64,000 nt of DNA from Deltaproteobacteria bacterium (GCA_019310485.1 JAFDEF010000010.1:25699-89698), one strand, 5' to 3'; counted from the first letter of the stretch, positions 36,399-45,932 are shown. A program made the numbers and translations. Notes: a model not told the origin generated them from the sequence alone.

Positions 36399-36419
36399 AT
36401 TTCGGCCTCACCGCTGTTG

Positions 36420-37202
36420 TCAAAAACCGTATAATAATACCAGTTCGTGGCCAAAAAAGAAATAGATCAAAGCCCCGATCGCTAGAAAAGGACCGTAAGG
36501 TATTCTTGTTCTCATGCCCTGCCCTGCAATCAACAACGAACCACCTCCAATAGCAATACCTGAAACGGCCGAGATCAGTACAATTAATGGTAGAGCCCTC
36601 CATCCCATCCATGCCCCCAGCATGGCGAGCAGCTTAATATCTCCCCCTCCCATTCCCTCACGCCCGGTTAGCTTTTCAAAAATAACTGCAAGAAGAAAAA
36701 GGAACCCTCCCCCACCCACTATCCCGACGATTGAATCTGTCCACGTTATGTGATTCCACTTGGTAAAGGAAATTCCGAGTCCGATCAAAATTCCCGGAAG
36801 AGACAGAACGTCTGGAATAATCTTATGATGAAGATCAATAAAACTTATGCTAACGAGGCATGCCAGGAACAGAAAAAATACAAAGTATTGCGGGCTGAGT
36901 CCAAACCTGGTAAAAAGCGCAACACTTATCAGCCCGGTGATGGCCTCCACAAGCGGATATTGAAGCGAAATCTTCGCCCCACAGTTCCTGCACTTCCCCC
37001 GAAGAATAACGTAGCTCAGAAGAGGTATATTGTCATATAACTTTATTCGCTCGTGGCACTGCGGGCAACTTGAGGGCGGTGTAACGATTGATTTCTTGAG
37101 GGGTATCCTGTAAATGCAAACGTTCAAAAAGCTCCCCACGCAAAGTCCAAACAACACAGAAAAAAGCACGCCAGTTAATTCCGTCATTTCTGAAAGTCCC
37201 AT
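36420..37202 (-). CDS. pilD: Prepilin leader peptidase / N-methyltransferase
   Basis: A 260-residue polytopic membrane aspartic protease that cleaves and methylates type IV prepilin or pseudopilin. Present are the cytoplasmic zinc-binding cysteines (CPQCHERIK and CRNCGAKI), the first catalytic Asp in ISFIDLHHKIIPD, and the second in GREGMGGGDIKLLAMLG. About eight hydrophobic segments fit the family. No pilin genes lie nearby. It is the first gene of a unit with the histidine kinase and sigma-54 regulator. Confidence 0.94.
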   Translation of the reverse strand: MGLSEMTELTGVLFSVLFGLCVGSFLNVCIYRIPLKKSIVTPPSSCPQCHERIKLYDNIPLLSYVILRGKCRNCGAKISLQYPLVEAITGLISVALFTRFGLSPQYFVFFLFLACLVSISFIDLHHKIIPDVLSLPGILIGLGISFTKWNHITWTDSIVGIVGGGGFLFLLAVIFEKLTGREGMGGGDIKLLAMLGAWMGWRALPLIVLISAVSGIAIGGGSLLIAGQGMRTRIPYGPFLAIGALIYFFFGHELVLLYGF

Positions 37203-37277
37203 CCTTGTTGAAAACTAAGAATTGCCCAATAAGCTCATTGACAAGGCTGAAAATCTCAGGGTATATTCCCTTTTATT

Positions 37278-37868
37278 ATGATCATTTCGATAAACCCTGA
37301 AAATCCGCAAAAACGCCTTATCAATAAAGTTGCCAAGGTGCTCGATGAAGGAGGCCTGATAGCTTATCCAACCGATACGTTTTACGGAATCGGCTGCGAC
37401 CTAATGAACAAAAAGGGAATTCAGTTGATCCACAAGCTCAAGAATCGCCCACTAAGAAAACCCTTTTCCATAGTGTGCGACGGCCTGAAAGAAATCAGCC
37501 ACTATGCCAAGGTCTCTAACTATGCTTACAAGACCATGAAGAAATTATTGCCGGGACCATACACATTCATCCTTGAAGCTACCCAGCTGGTCCCGAAAAT
37601 AATGCTGACAAAAAGAAAAACTATCGGGATACGCGTTCCAGACAACAAAATATGTCTTGCTATTGTAAGAGCTCTGGGATGCCCTATTATAAGTACCAGC
37701 GCCGGATTCGACAACCCCCACGACATTGAAAAGAACTATGGCCCGCATCTGGATCTGGTAATAGATGGTGGCGTCCTGTATCCGGATCCCTCTACTGTAA
37801 TATCCCTGATGGATGATGTTCCGGAAATAATCCGTAAAGGCAAAGGAGACGTGAGTTACTTTCTCTAG
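37278..37868 (+). CDS. Sua5/YciO/YrdC family protein
   Basis: A 196-residue protein of the threonylcarbamoyl-AMP synthase superfamily. KVLDEGGLIAYPTDTFYGIG and the KxR/SxN-type region NRPLRKPFSIVCDGLKEI, LLPGPYTFILEAT, RKTIGIRVPD and GCPIISTSAG are typical. Because it is short and has TDTFYGIGCDL, it may be of the YciO type rather than the true tRNA t6A enzyme TsaC. The ATG at 37278 lacks a strong ribosome site. It is divergent from pilD. Confidence 0.85.
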   Translation: MIISINPENPQKRLINKVAKVLDEGGLIAYPTDTFYGIGCDLMNKKGIQLIHKLKNRPLRKPFSIVCDGLKEISHYAKVSNYAYKTMKKLLPGPYTFILEATQLVPKIMLTKRKTIGIRVPDNKICLAIVRALGCPIISTSAGFDNPHDIEKNYGPHLDLVIDGGVLYPDPSTVISLMDDVPEIIRKGKGDVSYFL

Positions 37869-37906
37869 CCTCACATTTTGGGGCTTCTTAAGGAAGGAAG
37901 ACCATG

Positions 37907-38815
37907 CTAGTACTCTTCCCAAAGAGGCCAGCCCGATCGGTATTCGATTCGTGGGTTGACGGCATTGACAAGGGATTCGTAGAAAGCATGGGCTGCATTC
38001 TGAAAAATTAAGTCCAGGAGACCTACCCTTTTCTTTTTTGGATAGACAAGCCTTACTTCACCTCTTATTCCAGCCATTCTCTTTGCCAGCTCAACCGCAT
38101 CTTGAAAGTTTCCGAGTTGGTCTACCAATCCCAGCTTCCTGGACTGAGCCCCGGACAGAATCCGGCCATCTGCTATTTCTCTCACTTTCTCCACCGGCAG
38201 GTGTCTGCCCTGTGCCACTGCTTCCACAAATTGCTCCTGAACATCCATGATAAGGTTCCTAAGAAGCTTTTTTTCCCTGTCTGACATCTTTCGGTGGGGG
38301 GAACCTATGTCTTTAAATTCCCCGCTTTTCAAAACCTCCATGCCAATGCCAATTTTTTTCAATAGCTCCTCGAGCTGAACAAATTCCATGATAACACCGA
38401 TACTGCCGGTGAGGGTTCCAGGGTTGGCCACAATCTTATCCGCGGCAGAGGCAATGTAGTACCCCCCGGAAGCAGCAAGACTTCCCATGGAGGCTATCAC
38501 CCTTTTTGTGGCAATGGTTTTCCTCACTTCCCGGTAGATCTCCTGGGAAGGAGCAACTCCTCCTCCCGGTGAATTGACCCTCAGAATGATTGCCTTGATT
38601 CTGCGGTCTTTCCTGAATCTTACGAGCTGTGAGACAACTTGGCGGGAGCTGGTTATAGTTCCTTCGATTGGTATAACTCCAATCTGGTCCTGAAACGAAA
38701 TTCTAGGTCCCGTGCGAGAAATCGAAAAAAAGACCACGAGAACCATCCCCAGGAAAACAACTACTATCCCGAGAACGACCAGAACAGTTATTATCGGACC
38801 TTTTTTCTGTGGCAT
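37907..38815 (-). CDS. sppA: Signal peptide peptidase SppA, short form
   Basis: A 302-residue membrane-anchored serine protease of family S49. The TM anchor is at residues 8-30. The catalytic Ser is in ASMGSLAASGGYYIA and the Lys in LKSGEFKDIGSPHRKM, giving the Ser-Lys dyad. INSPGGGVAPSQEIYREV is the family hallmark. This is the single-domain form, which assembles as an octamer and degrades cleaved signal peptides. It lies 82 bases downstream of rpsA on the same strand, a common pairing in related genomes. Confidence 0.93.
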   Translation of the reverse strand: MPQKKGPIITVLVVLGIVVVFLGMVLVVFFSISRTGPRISFQDQIGVIPIEGTITSSRQVVSQLVRFRKDRRIKAIILRVNSPGGGVAPSQEIYREVRKTIATKRVIASMGSLAASGGYYIASAADKIVANPGTLTGSIGVIMEFVQLEELLKKIGIGMEVLKSGEFKDIGSPHRKMSDREKKLLRNLIMDVQEQFVEAVAQGRHLPVEKVREIADGRILSGAQSRKLGLVDQLGNFQDAVELAKRMAGIRGEVRLVYPKKKRVGLLDLIFQNAAHAFYESLVNAVNPRIEYRSGWPLWEEY

Positions 38816-38897
38816 ATTTCCCGGTAGCTCTTAAAGGTTTGGATATCAACCTGGAGAAGAAAACCAGGCATGGAAAGCTCTGAAATGTTCACGGCTG

Positions 38898-40817
38898 CTA
38901 TATGGGTTCCAACTCCTCCGGCCTCTCTTCGCTGGAATCAGCATCAGAGGAGTCTTCCTCGGTCTTAAGAGTCTCGGATGGCTCCGTGCTTTCCCGTGGT
39001 TCCGGGGGAGGGTGGCTTTCAAGTTCCAGCATTCCCTTCTTAAGTATTTCACCCAGGTTGGATGCCACCCCGTTACGGTTCTCCATGTAACTCTTGTAAA
39101 TCTCCTTTTCCTCTGTTTCTTCCAGCTGTTTAATTGAAAGACCGATCTTCTTGTCCTTGCGTGAAACATTGATTACCTTGGCCTGGATAACGTCATCCAC
39201 GTTAAACCTGCTGAGTGGATTCCCTCCTTTTTCCCTCGTAAGCTCTGATACATGAATGAGTCCTTCTATACCCTCTTCCAGCTCAACAAAAACACCGAAA
39301 TCGGTTACATTGGTAACCGTTCCTGTGACTCTTGAACCTGGTGCATATTTGGTGGGAACCTCGTCCCACGGGTCAGGGGTTAGTTGCTTAATCCCGAGTG
39401 AGAAACGTTCATTTTCTTTATCAATGTTAAGCACCACTGCCTGCACTTCTTGGCCTTTCTTGTAGAGCTCGGAAGGATGTCTTATCCGTTTGGTCCAGGA
39501 GATGTCCGAAATATGAACAAGGCCGTCAATCCCTTCGTCTATTCCAATGAATATTCCAAAGTCCGTGATATTCTTTATTCGTCCTTCTATAGTTGTGCCA
39601 ACAGGATATCTCTCTCCAATAACGTCCCAGGGGTTTGGTTCCACCTGCTTCAGCCCAAGAGAAATACGCTTGCGTCTCGAATCAATGTTTAAGACCATGG
39701 CTTCGACCGTATCCCCCACTTTAAGAACCTGTGACGGGTGTCTAATCTTTCGCGTCCACGACATTTCTGAGACATGAATCAGGCCTTCTATTCCTTCCTC
39801 CACCTCAACAAAAGCGCCGTAATCAGCAAGGCTCACCACCCGTCCTTTCAGCTTGGTTCCAATTGGGTACTTTTGATCGGCTGTTGTCCACGGGTCTTCC
39901 TTCAGCTGCTTGAGACCTAATGAGACCCTGCCCTTTTCCTCATCATAATTCAAGACCTTGACCGTGATTTTGTCCCCCACTTTATAAAGCTCCGAAGGGT
40001 GACCAACCCGGCCCCAAGACATGTCTGTAATATGAAGCAAGCCGTCTATGCCGCCAAGGTCGATAAACAAACCATAATCTGTAATATTCTTAACAATGCC
40101 TTCCATGATCGCGCCGTTATGCATATTTTCCAGGGTCTTTTTCCTCAGGATAGCGCGCTCGGCCTCCAGTATGGCTCTTCTCGATAGAACTATGTTGGAT
40201 CTTCGCTTATTGTATTTTAGGATTTTAAAATCGTGGGTTGTACCTATAAAGGAGTCAAAATCTTTGATTGGTTTCAGGTCAATCTGGGACCCGGGAAGAA
40301 AAGCAGGAAGGCCTATGTCAACCGACATCCCTCCCTTTACCCTGGATACTATTTCCCCTTTTATTGTGCCCCCTTTTTCATAGATCTGCTTAATGTCATC
40401 CCAGATTTTTATCTTGGCAGCTTTTTCTTTGGAGAGATAGATGGTGCCTTCCTCATCGTCTCTCCTCTCAAGAAGCACATCGAGCTTGTCACCTATACGA
40501 GCACCGATATTCCCTTCAGAGTCAATAAACTCACTTATAGGGATCATTCCTTCCGATTTGTAGCCGATATCAACCAGCACATATTCTTTATCAATCTGAA
40601 CAATTTCCCCTTTTACAACTCCTCCTTCCTCGATTGCCTTGAGGCTTTCTTCATAGAGCTGCAAGAAGTTCTGACCGTCCTGCTCCTTCTTTGCCTCTGC
40701 TCCCCTATCACTACTTTCGCTAGAGCCGCTCTTCTCCTCGCCTTCTTCTGTGATCTGGTTACTGGTCTGATTCTCTGAATTGATATTTTCCCCTGTTTTG
40801 TTTGAATGATTATCCAT
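38898..40817 (-). CDS. rpsA: Ribosomal protein S1
   Basis: A 639-residue protein with six S1 RNA-binding domains, beginning about residues 60, 145, 230, 317, 404 and 491. Typical repeats are GIVKNITDYGLFIDLGGIDG, RVVSLADYGAFVEVEEGIEG and RIKNITDFGIFIGIDEGIDG. It unwinds mRNA and helps initiation on the 30S subunit. The N-terminus is acidic and low-complexity, and the C-terminal tail is Glu/Ser/Pro-rich (about 70 residues). The ATG at 40817 is preferred to a frame opening at 40874 because AGGGGG lies upstream. It is followed by sppA. Confidence 0.95.
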   Translation of the reverse strand: MDNHSNKTGENINSENQTSNQITEEGEEKSGSSESSDRGAEAKKEQDGQNFLQLYEESLKAIEEGGVVKGEIVQIDKEYVLVDIGYKSEGMIPISEFIDSEGNIGARIGDKLDVLLERRDDEEGTIYLSKEKAAKIKIWDDIKQIYEKGGTIKGEIVSRVKGGMSVDIGLPAFLPGSQIDLKPIKDFDSFIGTTHDFKILKYNKRRSNIVLSRRAILEAERAILRKKTLENMHNGAIMEGIVKNITDYGLFIDLGGIDGLLHITDMSWGRVGHPSELYKVGDKITVKVLNYDEEKGRVSLGLKQLKEDPWTTADQKYPIGTKLKGRVVSLADYGAFVEVEEGIEGLIHVSEMSWTRKIRHPSQVLKVGDTVEAMVLNIDSRRKRISLGLKQVEPNPWDVIGERYPVGTTIEGRIKNITDFGIFIGIDEGIDGLVHISDISWTKRIRHPSELYKKGQEVQAVVLNIDKENERFSLGIKQLTPDPWDEVPTKYAPGSRVTGTVTNVTDFGVFVELEEGIEGLIHVSELTREKGGNPLSRFNVDDVIQAKVINVSRKDKKIGLSIKQLEETEEKEIYKSYMENRNGVASNLGEILKKGMLELESHPPPEPRESTEPSETLKTEEDSSDADSSEERPEELEPI

Positions 40818-41331
40818 CAACAAAATTACCCCCTGGTGTTTTATCCCTTTGCCTTGAGTGCCTGCACTTATCAATTACCAAAGCTTGATCTAAAGTTCAA
40901 CCTTTTATTTAGCCCCTAATTCTGTACCCAAGCAGTATCGGAGGCATTGCAAGCTTTTCCCACTCCGGGGGTCCAGTAGCGTAGCAAAAAGCCCTCTCCC
41001 GGGAAGTTGGCGCCCTCCTCCGCAATTAACTACCCCGCCGCAAGCGGACGGGGTATCAATCGGAAATTTTCTTAACGCCCCAAGGGGCGGGGAATTGAAC
41101 CCTCGTCCGCCTATAATTGACTGGTTTTCTTTCAAGCCTTCAACCCGGCGCCTCAAACCATTGCCTCCTCGCTCCATTGGCACCTGCATAAAACATCTCC
41201 GAGATGATGAGAGAATTGGCGAAACCCGCTAATTTCATTACTGATGCCCTGATTAGACGCTAGATTTCTGCTTCTTTTTCCATGACCATAATTGCCCCTT
41301 TTTTGCCTTCCAGAAATACCTTGCCTTTTAA
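40818..41331. other. Intergenic region containing element A3
   Basis: A 514-base gap between rpsA and the end of cmk, both on the minus strand. It should carry the rpsA promoter. Element A3 lies at 41024-41112. In many proteobacteria an ispH gene or nothing separates cmk and rpsA; no frame of that kind is seen here. Confidence 0.5.
41024..41112 (+). repeat. Dispersed element A, copy 3 (3' hairpin missing)
   Basis: The third copy of element A, identical or nearly so to copy 1 through CCCTCGTCCGCCT, but it stops before the final GGCGGA arm and continues into unrelated sequence (ATAATTGACTGG). It gives one natural end point for the unit. Same plus-strand orientation. Confidence 0.9.
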
Positions 41332-42081
41332 TCAAGGATCCATATGCTTTCCATGTTTGATTATTTCCAGCATCTGTTGGACCACCTGCCCTGGAGAAAG
41401 ATTTGTTGTGTCGATAATGACCGCATCTTTTGCGGGCACAAGGGGAGCTATGGCTCGCGTGCAGTCTTGGTGGTCTCTTTTTCTTAGTTCTTGCTCAATT
41501 TCAGCTCTTGATATATTTTCTCCTCTTTCAAGCCTTTCTCTGTACCTTCTTTCTGCTCTCACAACGGCTGAGGCTGTGATAAAGAACTTAAAATTGGCCC
41601 GAGGGAAAACTACAGTTCCCATGTCTCTGCCCTCAGCCACTATCCAGCCCCCTGAGGCTATCTTTCTTTGGAGTCTGGTCATTGCCTCTCGTACTTCTTG
41701 TTTTGCCGATATTTTAGAAGAGAGCATGTCTATTTCTCGGCTCCTTATGGCCAGTGAAACATCTTCATTTCCAATAAATACCTTGCTCTCCTGCCCTTCT
41801 GACTTGAGCGCCAGGTCCAGCCTTGTGCATAGCTTTTTCAGTTTCTCACTCTCTTCTATATCCACTCCCTCTCTTTTGCACTCGAGCGCTACAGCCCGGT
41901 ACATGGCACCGGTATCAAGGTAGAGAATGTGCAACTTCTCGGCCAGGAGCTTGCTTACCGTGCTCTTCCCTGCTCCTGCCGGGCCATCTACGGTTATGAC
42001 CACGTTGGCAATATCTGCCTGGGGAGCATATTCTTCCTTGTTGGATTTACCGCTCACCCCATCTTCCTTTAATTGTGCCAC
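41332..42081 (-). CDS. cmk: Cytidylate kinase
   Basis: A 249-residue nucleoside monophosphate kinase that makes CDP/dCDP from CMP/dCMP. The P-loop is VDGPAGAGKSTVSKLLAE, with YLDTGAMYRAVALE, WIVAEGRDMGTVVFP and the lid region ASAVVRAERRYRERLERG, which are the Cmk hallmarks. The GTG at 42081 lies 3 bases after the hisC stop; another GTG at 42057 has a better ribosome site (AAGGAAG). It belongs to the hisC-cmk unit. Confidence 0.94.
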   Translation of the reverse strand: MAQLKEDGVSGKSNKEEYAPQADIANVVITVDGPAGAGKSTVSKLLAEKLHILYLDTGAMYRAVALECKREGVDIEESEKLKKLCTRLDLALKSEGQESKVFIGNEDVSLAIRSREIDMLSSKISAKQEVREAMTRLQRKIASGGWIVAEGRDMGTVVFPRANFKFFITASAVVRAERRYRERLERGENISRAEIEQELRKRDHQDCTRAIAPLVPAKDAVIIDTTNLSPGQVVQQMLEIIKHGKHMDP

Positions 42082-42084
42082 AAA

Positions 42085-43194
42085 CTATTTCTTAGAATGA
42101 ATCCCGCTGCTCAGAATCTTTCTCAGACTCCCAATAAACCTTTCATTTTCCTCGGGCAGGCCAACATTGACCCTAATATACTCATGCAAATCGTAGGCCT
42201 CCATTGAGCGCACTATGACACCTTCCCTGAGCAGCAATTCATACGCTTTTCGGCCCCCGATGGGAACCTTGATGAGGAAAAAATTTGTCTGGGTCGGGAC
42301 AAACTCAAGGCCGAGAAGTTCAAGTTCGTGATACAGGTAAGAGAGCCCCTCTCTGACCGTTTTCAAAGTCTTGGACACAAATTCCGTGTCCATGAGAGCA
42401 GCTCTTGCCGCTGCCTGTGCTATGGATCCTACATTGAACGGCTGTCTGACGCGGTTCATGTAATCTATCACCTGTTCCGACCCGAAGCCATATCCAACAC
42501 GCAGGCCGGCCAGGCCGTAAAGTTTTGAAAAGGTTCTGAGTACAACCACTCTGGGGTAATACTCCAGCAAAGATTCCCCGCGCGCGAGTGCTGGGTCTGA
42601 AGCAAATTCTATGTATGCCTCATCCAAAACAATCACCAGGTCCTGAGGTATGGCCCTGAGGAATGAAGTCATTTCGTTCTTGAGGAGCGCTGTTCCTGTT
42701 GGGTTGTTAGGATTGTTTATGAATATTATTTTCGTTTCAGGCCTGATAGCCTTCGATATTGCCTTCAAATCAGCCCTCAAATCAGAGAGGGGAACTGAAA
42801 CCATTTTACCTCCTGCACCTGCCACAACCTTCTCATACATGAGAAACGTTGGAGCTGCCTGAATGGCGTGTTCGCCTGGAAGCAGAAATGTCCTCACTGC
42901 TAGCTCGATCAGCTCGTTTGATCCGTTGCCTATGATTATCTGCTTTTCGGACAGTTGGAGTCTTTTGCTCAGCTCTGCCTTGAGATAGTAAGCATTCCCA
43001 TCAGGGTAGCGATGAACCATTCGAGCATATTGCTCTATAGCCTTGACGGCCATAGGAGAAGGACCGAGGGGATTCTCGTTAGATGCAAGTTTTATTGAAT
43101 CCTTGATTCCAAGTTCTCTTTCCAGTTCCTCTATTGGTTTTCCGGGGGTATATGGGACGAGTTGTTCAACTTCGGGCCTGGTCAATTTCCTCAT
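42085..43194 (-). CDS. hisC: Histidinol-phosphate aminotransferase
   Basis: A 369-residue class I/II PLP aminotransferase. It shows SIKLASNENPLGPSPMAVKA, IIGNGSNELIELA, IFINNPNNPTGTALL, VIVLDEAYIEFA, and the PLP lysine in RTFSKLYGLAGLRVGYG. These are standard for HisC, acting in histidine synthesis, though related enzymes serve aromatic amino acids. It is 3 bases upstream of cmk. Related proteobacterial genomes often carry tyrA, aroA or hisC next to cmk-rpsA. Confidence 0.92.
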   Translation of the reverse strand: MRKLTRPEVEQLVPYTPGKPIEELERELGIKDSIKLASNENPLGPSPMAVKAIEQYARMVHRYPDGNAYYLKAELSKRLQLSEKQIIIGNGSNELIELAVRTFLLPGEHAIQAAPTFLMYEKVVAGAGGKMVSVPLSDLRADLKAISKAIRPETKIIFINNPNNPTGTALLKNEMTSFLRAIPQDLVIVLDEAYIEFASDPALARGESLLEYYPRVVVLRTFSKLYGLAGLRVGYGFGSEQVIDYMNRVRQPFNVGSIAQAAARAALMDTEFVSKTLKTVREGLSYLYHELELLGLEFVPTQTNFFLIKVPIGGRKAYELLLREGVIVRSMEAYDLHEYIRVNVGLPEENERFIGSLRKILSSGIHSKK

Positions 43195-43425
43195 TTGTTC
43201 TCCCCAATCAAAAAAGTGGCTAACAAAAATAGACCTGACCCGGCTTTTATATCAGGATCTAAGAAATATCAAGTGAATTAGCCGCTGGAAGTTGCGCTGA
43301 CAAAGTTAAACCTTGACTTAAGGAGCAGGATTAATTATTTTCATTTTGTGTTTTTTCTTGGGTAGGTTTCAGTTTTGAAGACATTCGTTTAACTCAAAAG
43401 CATTCACTTTCAAGAGAGAGGTCCT

Positions 43426-43701
43426 ATGAACAAATCACAACTCATAGAGGCTCTTGCCAAGGCAGAAGATCTCGCGCTCAAGAAGGCTGAAGAGGTGGTT
43501 AATACGGTTTTCGGGGACATGGAAAAGGCACTGACCCGGGGGGAACGAGTCGAGATTAGAGGTTTTGGCAGCTTCAAGATTAAGCACTATGAGGGCTACC
43601 AGGGAAGGAATCCCAAGACTGGTGAGATTATCAATGTAGCGTCCAAGAAGCTACCCTTCTTCAAGGTGGGGAAAGAGCTTAAGGATCGAGTTGATATTTG
43701 A
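43426..43701 (+). CDS. Integration host factor / HU family DNA-binding protein
   Basis: A 91-residue bacterial histone-like protein that bends DNA. It has MNKSQLIEALAKAEDLALKK, VEIRGFGSFKIKHYEGYQGR and RNPKTGEIINV, with the conserved proline arm region and KVGKELKDRV end. Wording RGFGSFKI...GRNPKTGE is closer to IHF beta (himD) than to HU. It precedes the SRP RNA by 15 bases and may share its transcript. Confidence 0.9.
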   Translation: MNKSQLIEALAKAEDLALKKAEEVVNTVFGDMEKALTRGERVEIRGFGSFKIKHYEGYQGRNPKTGEIINVASKKLPFFKVGKELKDRVDI

Positions 43702-43716
43702 GGGGAGTTTTACCTT

Positions 43717-43993
43717 GCCTTGGTCGTGCTAGACGGGGAGCTAGCGGTGCCCTGTAACCCGAAATCCGCTTATGCGGGGTTGAAACTCCTTGATGAGAAC
43801 TGCCTTCGGCAATGCCCCTGATCGTCTCTTGTGATGAGGTGGACCTCACGTGACAGAAACCTACGAACCCCGTCAGGTCCGGGAGGAAGCAGCGGTAAGT
43901 ACGGTATTCTGTGTCGTGATGCTATCTACCTCTCTTTCACAGGGCGATTAAGACATGCCGGAGAAAGTTCGAATAAGGATGCACGACCAGGGC
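43717..43993 (+). ncRNA. ffs: Signal recognition particle RNA, large bacterial type
   Basis: The apical domain GTCAGGTCCGGGAGGAAGCA (43872 onward) is the universal Ffh-binding hairpin with its symmetric and asymmetric loops. The 5' part (GTGCTAGACGGGGAGCTAGC and GGTGCCCTGTAACCC) resembles the Alu domain of Bacillus-type scRNA. The ends close a 13-bp helix: 43717-43729 (GCCTTGGTCGTGC) pairs with 43981-43993 (GCACGACCAGGGC) with one G-U. The resulting 277-nt RNA is of the large type with an Alu domain rather than the short 4.5S type of enteric bacteria. It guides Ffh to signal sequences on the ribosome. Confidence 0.95.
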
Positions 43994-44061
43994 TCCCTCT
44001 GAATCATCCCAAGCACGAGTTGCTGGGAGCCTGGTAACAAAGATCCGAACCTGCAGAACCC

Positions 44062-44880
44062 ATGTTGACAAAGATAGCACCTATCCCACCCTTGAACGGC
44101 CAAAGCCTAAACCAACCTTTTGAGACAACCTCCCCACGTCATATCCTCTACTTCCAGTTTTTCAACCTTTCAAAATATGGTAACTTGGTGCACGCTGTCT
44201 TTTCTCGTTGCGGGGGTGTAAGCAAATCCCCGTTCACCGGCCTGAATGTGAGTTACGCCTCTGGGGACCACAAAAAAAGCGTTAATACAAATCTTAGGAT
44301 CATTAAGAAAATCCTTGGTGCTGAGCGTCTTGTGGCCATGAATCAGGTTCACGGCAGGCGGATACATGTTTTTACCCAAAAATATCCCGGCATTCTTGAG
44401 CGGCCGGTTAGTGCGGATGCCGTCATTACAACCCTGAAACATCTCTGCGTGATAGTAAAGCTGGCAGACTGCCAGGCAATAGTTATTCTTGACCCTGGAA
44501 AAGGAGTTCTGGCCAATGTTCATTGTGGGTGGAGGGGAAATGTGGCGAATCTTCCGGGTGCGGTTGTAGCGAAGATGAAAGCGGATTTCGGTTGTAAGCC
44601 CTCGGACCTTATCGCTGGTATAGGCCCATCCCTTGGTCCTTGCTGCGCCGAGTTTGTCACCCATAAAGACCTATTCCCCGAGCACTTCGGGCGCTTCATG
44701 GTCAGAGAGAATTACTTTAATTTGTGGGAAATTACCAAGTGGCAACTCACACAGGCCGGCATCCGTGAGGAGAACATCGAAATTGCAGGGATTTGCACAA
44801 GGTGCAGAACTGATCTCTTTTACTCTTCCAGGGCTGAAGGTGTGACCGGGCGATTTGCCACTGCCGCAATGCTCAAATGA
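44062..44880 (+). CDS. pgeF: Purine nucleoside phosphorylase / laccase-domain protein
   Basis: A 272-residue protein of the YfiH/DUF152 (laccase-like multicopper) family. It shows VHAVFSRCGGVSKSPFTGLN, AMNQVHGRRIHVF, VKLADCQAIVILDPGKGVLA, NVHCGWRGNVANLPGAVV and AGIGPSLGPCCAEF. Conserved His and Cys residues form the active site. Members act in peptidoglycan editing (PgeF) or as purine nucleoside phosphorylase/adenosine deaminase. The N-terminal 30 residues are not conserved, so the true start may be later. Confidence 0.9.
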   Translation: MLTKIAPIPPLNGQSLNQPFETTSPRHILYFQFFNLSKYGNLVHAVFSRCGGVSKSPFTGLNVSYASGDHKKSVNTNLRIIKKILGAERLVAMNQVHGRRIHVFTQKYPGILERPVSADAVITTLKHLCVIVKLADCQAIVILDPGKGVLANVHCGWRGNVANLPGAVVAKMKADFGCKPSDLIAGIGPSLGPCCAEFVTHKDLFPEHFGRFMVRENYFNLWEITKWQLTQAGIREENIEIAGICTRCRTDLFYSSRAEGVTGRFATAAMLK

Positions 44881-45031
44881 CGAACACTTTCCAGGATCTT
44901 GCTTTCCGTCCCTTCTCGCTTAATCAAGCCCTTGGCACACACTTCCGCCCAAAGGCAAAAATAAGCCTGGGATGTACACATATTTCAGAAGGGGTAAAAG
45001 GTTACGGGCAGTCCCATGCACGTTCTTCTCC

Positions 45032-45778
45032 TTAAACTAAGAGCAGCTTTACGGACATGATTATTATTGCTATTGACAAAACAGCCCTGATAACTTTCTC
45101 ACCTCCCCTGACAGCCATTTTTGCGGCCCACCAGCCGCCAAAAGAATTCCCTGCAGCGAGGCTGAGTCCTAGCAGCCAGTCCACGTTGCCTGTCCACACG
45201 AAAATTGCCAGAGCAGGGATGGTGTATATGAAAATTATGAAGACCTTGTGCATGTTCACGAAAACTAGATCCAGATTGAGAATGTGGTACAAAGATGCCA
45301 TAAACAGAAATCCTACCCCGGCCTGAATGAAGCCACCGTAAAAGCCTATGCCCAGAAGCGCAGGATATATCAACAAAAGCCTTTTGCTACCTGACAGAGC
45401 AGATTCCTTTTGTTGCCTAGTTGGGGAGAAAACCATGGACAAAACTATACCGATCATAACAAGCGCCAGTATTCTTTGAAACCAAACGTCACTGATTCTC
45501 ACTGCTGCCACAGCACCCAGCACGGCCCCCGGCAATGTCCAGAGCGCTAGCTTCATGCTCGTTTTAAACTGCTGGAACCTCTCTTTCCTGAACGAGAACA
45601 CGGCAAAGATATTTTGAAGAAAAATTGCAACCCTGTTCGTCCCGTTTGCAATAGCGCTGTCAAGCCCCATGAAAATGAGTACAGGCATTGCTATCGCAGA
45701 CCCGCCCCCTGCCATGACATTGACGAACCCTGCCACAATCCCGACTCCCAGAAGCATCAATATTTTCATAATTTCCAT
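45032..45778 (-). CDS. TauE/SafE-family membrane exporter
   Basis: A 248-residue polytopic protein with about eight hydrophobic segments. It contains GIVAGFVNVMAGGGSAIAMP, the duplicated glycine-rich motif of the TauE/SafE family (sulfite, sulfoacetate or other organic anion export), and LLGIGFYGGFIQAGVGFLFM as the second repeat. Substrate not determined. It lies downstream of an oxidoreductase block on the same strand, separated by a palindromic region. Confidence 0.88.
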   Translation of the reverse strand: MEIMKILMLLGVGIVAGFVNVMAGGGSAIAMPVLIFMGLDSAIANGTNRVAIFLQNIFAVFSFRKERFQQFKTSMKLALWTLPGAVLGAVAAVRISDVWFQRILALVMIGIVLSMVFSPTRQQKESALSGSKRLLLIYPALLGIGFYGGFIQAGVGFLFMASLYHILNLDLVFVNMHKVFIIFIYTIPALAIFVWTGNVDWLLGLSLAAGNSFGGWWAAKMAVRGGEKVIRAVLSIAIIIMSVKLLLV

Positions 45779-45834
45779 GCCACTTCCTTAGCAGTGTGCA
45801 CCAAGTGATGTCAACCACCTTCTACCGAAGTAAA

Positions 45835-45932
45835 CCCTGTGGAATTTCGCACGGGGCATTGAACCCCGTGCGAAAAAGCGGAAAAAACTTTATTTACCAT
45901 CCCCGTGCTCCCGCACGGGGCATTCCCACAGG
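45835..45932. repeat. Three-way-junction palindrome
   Basis: Outer arms CCCTGTGGAAT (45835-45845) and ATTCCCACAGG (45922-45932) pair with one bulge. Inside are two strong hairpins: TTCGCACGGGG with CCCCGTGCGAA around CATTGAA, and CCCCGTGC with GCACGGGG around TCCC. The whole folds as a cloverleaf-like cruciform in DNA or RNA. Its position between convergent or tandem minus genes fits a terminator, RNA processing site or small mobile element remnant. Confidence 0.75.

Noticed and set aside
38846..39169. Arg/Trp-rich frame opposite codon phase inside rpsA
   Set aside because: It lies in another frame of the rpsA C-terminal coding region; rpsA is certain, so this is a shadow.
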